A stretch of 64,000 nucleotides of DNA, taken from Lachnospiraceae bacterium 10-1. Lineage in GTDB: Bacteria > Bacillota > Clostridia > Lachnospirales > Lachnospiraceae. Every line of letters begins with the position of its first letter. Position 1 is the first letter of the stretch. Of the stretch, positions 62,373 through 64,000 are shown piece by piece. The notes beneath the pieces are model-generated. The model was not told the DNA's origin and made no database searches. It saw only the letters and a list, made by a program, of their open reading frames with translations. The stretch is taken from positions 595,022 to 659,021 of the forward strand of contig KE159799.1 in assembly GCA_000403495.2 (NCBI GenBank), read 5' to 3'. A program made the translations under genes and the position numbers.

Positions 62373-63276
62373 TATCTAATCCCCTGCTTTCTTTCTTTTT
62401 TACCATACTTAAAAACTCCTCTGCGGCCCGCGAAAGCGCTGTTTTCGTATCAGCTGCCACACAAATCTGTCTTTTAGGAATAATCTTGTTAAAACGAAGT
62501 TCAAACAACCTTCCATTTTCCAGGTAATCTGCCGCAAAATCCCTGACCACACATCCTACACCTAAACTGCGCAATGCAAACTGTACGATCATGTCACTTG
62601 TAGCAAGCTCAAACTCCGGATGTAACTCCACGTTATTTTTTTTAAGGAACGCATCCATGTAACTTTTTGTACTGGTATTTCCCTCCAGAGAAATAATCGG
62701 CAACTTTTCCAATTCCTGAAAATCCAGCATATGATTTTTATACTGAATAAATTTTCTCCCTGCCACAAAAACGTCTTCTATTTCCTTTACCGGTATTATA
62801 TCAAATTCCTGTGCTTTGTCTATAGGCGTACTAATTACGCCAAAATCAATTTTCCGCTCCTTCAGTAAATTTAACGTGGCAGGTGTAGGTGCATTGGTAA
62901 CAGTCACCTTTATGCCTGGAAATTTCTCGTGAAAGCTTTCCAAAAGAGGCAGCAGATAATATTTAAGCGTCATATCGCTTGCTCCAATTTTCAGTTCTCC
63001 AAAGTCAAGCTGCAACATGGAAGAAAGCTTCTTCTCCCCTAACTCCATCTGCTCATACCCCGCCTTAACATGCTCGTATAAAACTCCACCCTCCGGTGTT
63101 AATTTAATTCCCTTTGACGCTCTTACAAACAGCTTTACACCAAGTCCATTTTCAAGCTGTTTCAGCGCCTGGCTCACTGCCGGCTGGGAAATGGAAAGTT
63201 CTACGGCAGCAGTTGTCAGACTCCCATATTTTGCAGCAAAGTAAAATACTTTATAGTACTCAAGGTTTTCTACCAT
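62365..63276 (-). CDS. LysR-family transcriptional regulator
   Basis: 303 residues starting MVENLEYYKVFYFAAKYGSLTTAAVELSISQPAVSQALKQLENGLGVKLFVR (wHTH), then an effector domain with LSKPIDFGVIS-type strands. AAAGGAC lies before the ATG. Operon with the HAD phosphatase and probably the small gene upstream at 63320. Confidence 0.9.
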   Translation of the reverse strand: MVENLEYYKVFYFAAKYGSLTTAAVELSISQPAVSQALKQLENGLGVKLFVRASKGIKLTPEGGVLYEHVKAGYEQMELGEKKLSSMLQLDFGELKIGASDMTLKYYLLPLLESFHEKFPGIKVTVTNAPTPATLNLLKERKIDFGVISTPIDKAQEFDIIPVKEIEDVFVAGRKFIQYKNHMLDFQELEKLPIISLEGNTSTKSYMDAFLKKNNVELHPEFELATSDMIVQFALRSLGVGCVVRDFAADYLENGRLFELRFNKIIPKRQICVAADTKTALSRAAEEFLSMVKKKESRGLDND

Positions 63277-63319
63277 GTTGATCTGTCCTTTCTACCTGTT
63301 ATCTACCTAAAGGCTTTCG

Positions 63320-63826
63320 CTACAATTCCCCTCCTCTTATCCAATTAAAGGTGTTATCTTCCTGAAAAAGAAAAAGACTTTTTTTGCCCAAAAATGGATA
63401 CATGTTCTGTCTTAAAACTTCTCTGTCCTTTATAACAGGCTTCTTTCCGGCAAGTACCAAAATCAGTTTTGACCTTGCATGATAAAGCTTTAATTTGGCA
63501 GAAAGCATTTCCAGGGATTTTCCCTTTTTCTGTTCATGATAATCCTCAAAACATTTACTCATCTGAAGAAAAGAAAGAGGCTCCACCTTATTTTCCATTT
63601 CCTCCTCACTCTTCCAATAAAGAAGATTCAGCCTCACATTGCGGAATACCTCACTGTGGGAACGCAGCACAGAGGCAATATCCGCCGCCATCCCGCGCAC
63701 ATATTCCTCAGGCAGTCCGCAGTCAACCACCAATGTCATTTCAAGGATTCCCCCTGAATAATTTCCATTTACGTGGAGCACACGCTCTACTGCATTTACC
63801 AGATTTTTCTTCTGCAAAAGCTCCAT
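63320..63826 (-). CDS. Hypothetical protein
   Basis: 168 residues: MELLQKKNLVNAVERVLHVNGNYSGGILEMTLVVDCGLPEEYVRGMAADIASVLRSHSEVFRNVRLNLLYWKSEEEMENKVEPLS. An alpha/beta pattern with LVVDCG and LILVLAGKKPVI strands recalls a small Rossmann or VWA-like core, but I cannot assign it. GGGG/AAGG precedes the ATG. Lies 43 nt upstream of the LysR gene on the same strand. Confidence 0.7.
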   Translation of the reverse strand: MELLQKKNLVNAVERVLHVNGNYSGGILEMTLVVDCGLPEEYVRGMAADIASVLRSHSEVFRNVRLNLLYWKSEEEMENKVEPLSFLQMSKCFEDYHEQKKGKSLEMLSAKLKLYHARSKLILVLAGKKPVIKDREVLRQNMYPFLGKKSLFLFQEDNTFNWIRGGEL

Positions 63827-63951
63827 TTTCAGTCCCCTTCTTTTTTCCTTAGACTTCTATATAACAAAATAATTCTTTTTATCTAAGTAATTCTTTTTAT
63901 CCCACATTATAGCATTTTATTCCCAAAATAAAAACCTCAATCCCTACAAAA

Positions 63952-63977
63952 AGGCGGTTTAAATTAATAAACCGCCT
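63952..63977 (-). terminator. Terminator of a gene beyond the right edge
   Basis: AGGCGGTTTA-ATTAAT-TAAACCGCCT, 10-bp perfect stem; on the minus strand it is followed by TTTTT. A minus-strand gene therefore ends just beyond 64000. Confidence 0.8.
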
Positions 63978-64000
63978 GAACAAATATCTTTTTTAATATA

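Overview
The window comes from a low-GC, Gram-positive anaerobe of the Clostridia, most likely a gut Lachnospiraceae (Blautia / Ruminococcus gnavus / Dorea-like); the genus cannot be fixed from sequence alone. Support: AT-rich DNA, strong GGAGG ribosome-binding sites, two TetR-type repressors, SEC-C, C_GCAxxG_C_C, MmcQ/YjbR, DUF5058 and DUF6061 proteins, Tn916/Tn1549-type conjugative-element debris, and a very large secreted M60 (mucin-type) metallopeptidase. No rRNA, tRNA or CRISPR array was recognised.

Layout. (1) 1-5190, minus strand: a c-di-GMP-controlled exopolysaccharide operon resembling Bacillus subtilis ydaKLM: polytopic membrane protein, degenerate GGDEF receptor keeping its I-site, DUF2334 secreted protein, and GT2 polysaccharide synthase cut by the left window edge. 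A complete DDE insertion sequence (5221-6976) with a 13-bp target duplication sits in the operon's leader. (2) 7-36 kb: accessory DNA full of mobile-element wreckage: a relaxase/integrase chimera, frameshifted mobC, fragments of serine recombinase, tyrosine recombinases, a sigma factor, a BlaI-type repressor and tnpV. Cargo lies among it: an ApeA-like HEPN defence gene with a homopolymer frameshift, a ParE-type toxin-antitoxin pair, a RibD/DHFR-like reductase, an ECF sigma/DUF4179 pair, NUDIX, HAD, GNAT, CPBP, SdpI-like and AraC/LysR/TetR genes. Several genes here have clean internal deletions (M24 peptidase, HD/GNAT, nucleoside phosphorylase). (3) 35.4-45.8 kb: a surface/secretion locus: TetR, 1854-residue M60 peptidase with a dockerin, a cohesin-like membrane-anchored protein, threonine aldolase, and, divergently, a leukocidin-like protein with a BACON domain behind a promoter split by a 35-bp duplicated segment. 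(4) 46-49.7 kb: a Septu-like ATPase + HNH defence pair. (5) 49.7-64 kb: more chromosomal-looking genes: an MBOAT/SGNH O-acyltransferase pair, MATE exporter, M20 peptidase with two membrane partners (DUF5058), MmcQ, AraC-ClpP, a GGDEF/EAL protein with degenerate GGDEF, an MntR-like regulator, HAD and LysR.

How the parts fit. The EPS operon and the GGDEF/EAL protein both point to c-di-GMP control of a surface polymer, which the MBOAT/SGNH pair might O-acetylate. The M60/cohesin-like/TetR operon looks like a self-contained host-glycoprotein-degrading surface module with its own operator. The best candidates for new biology are the split, possibly phase-variable promoter of the pore-former-like gene, the dockerin/cohesin-like neighbour pair, and the ApeA-like gene with a frameshift in an A-tract.
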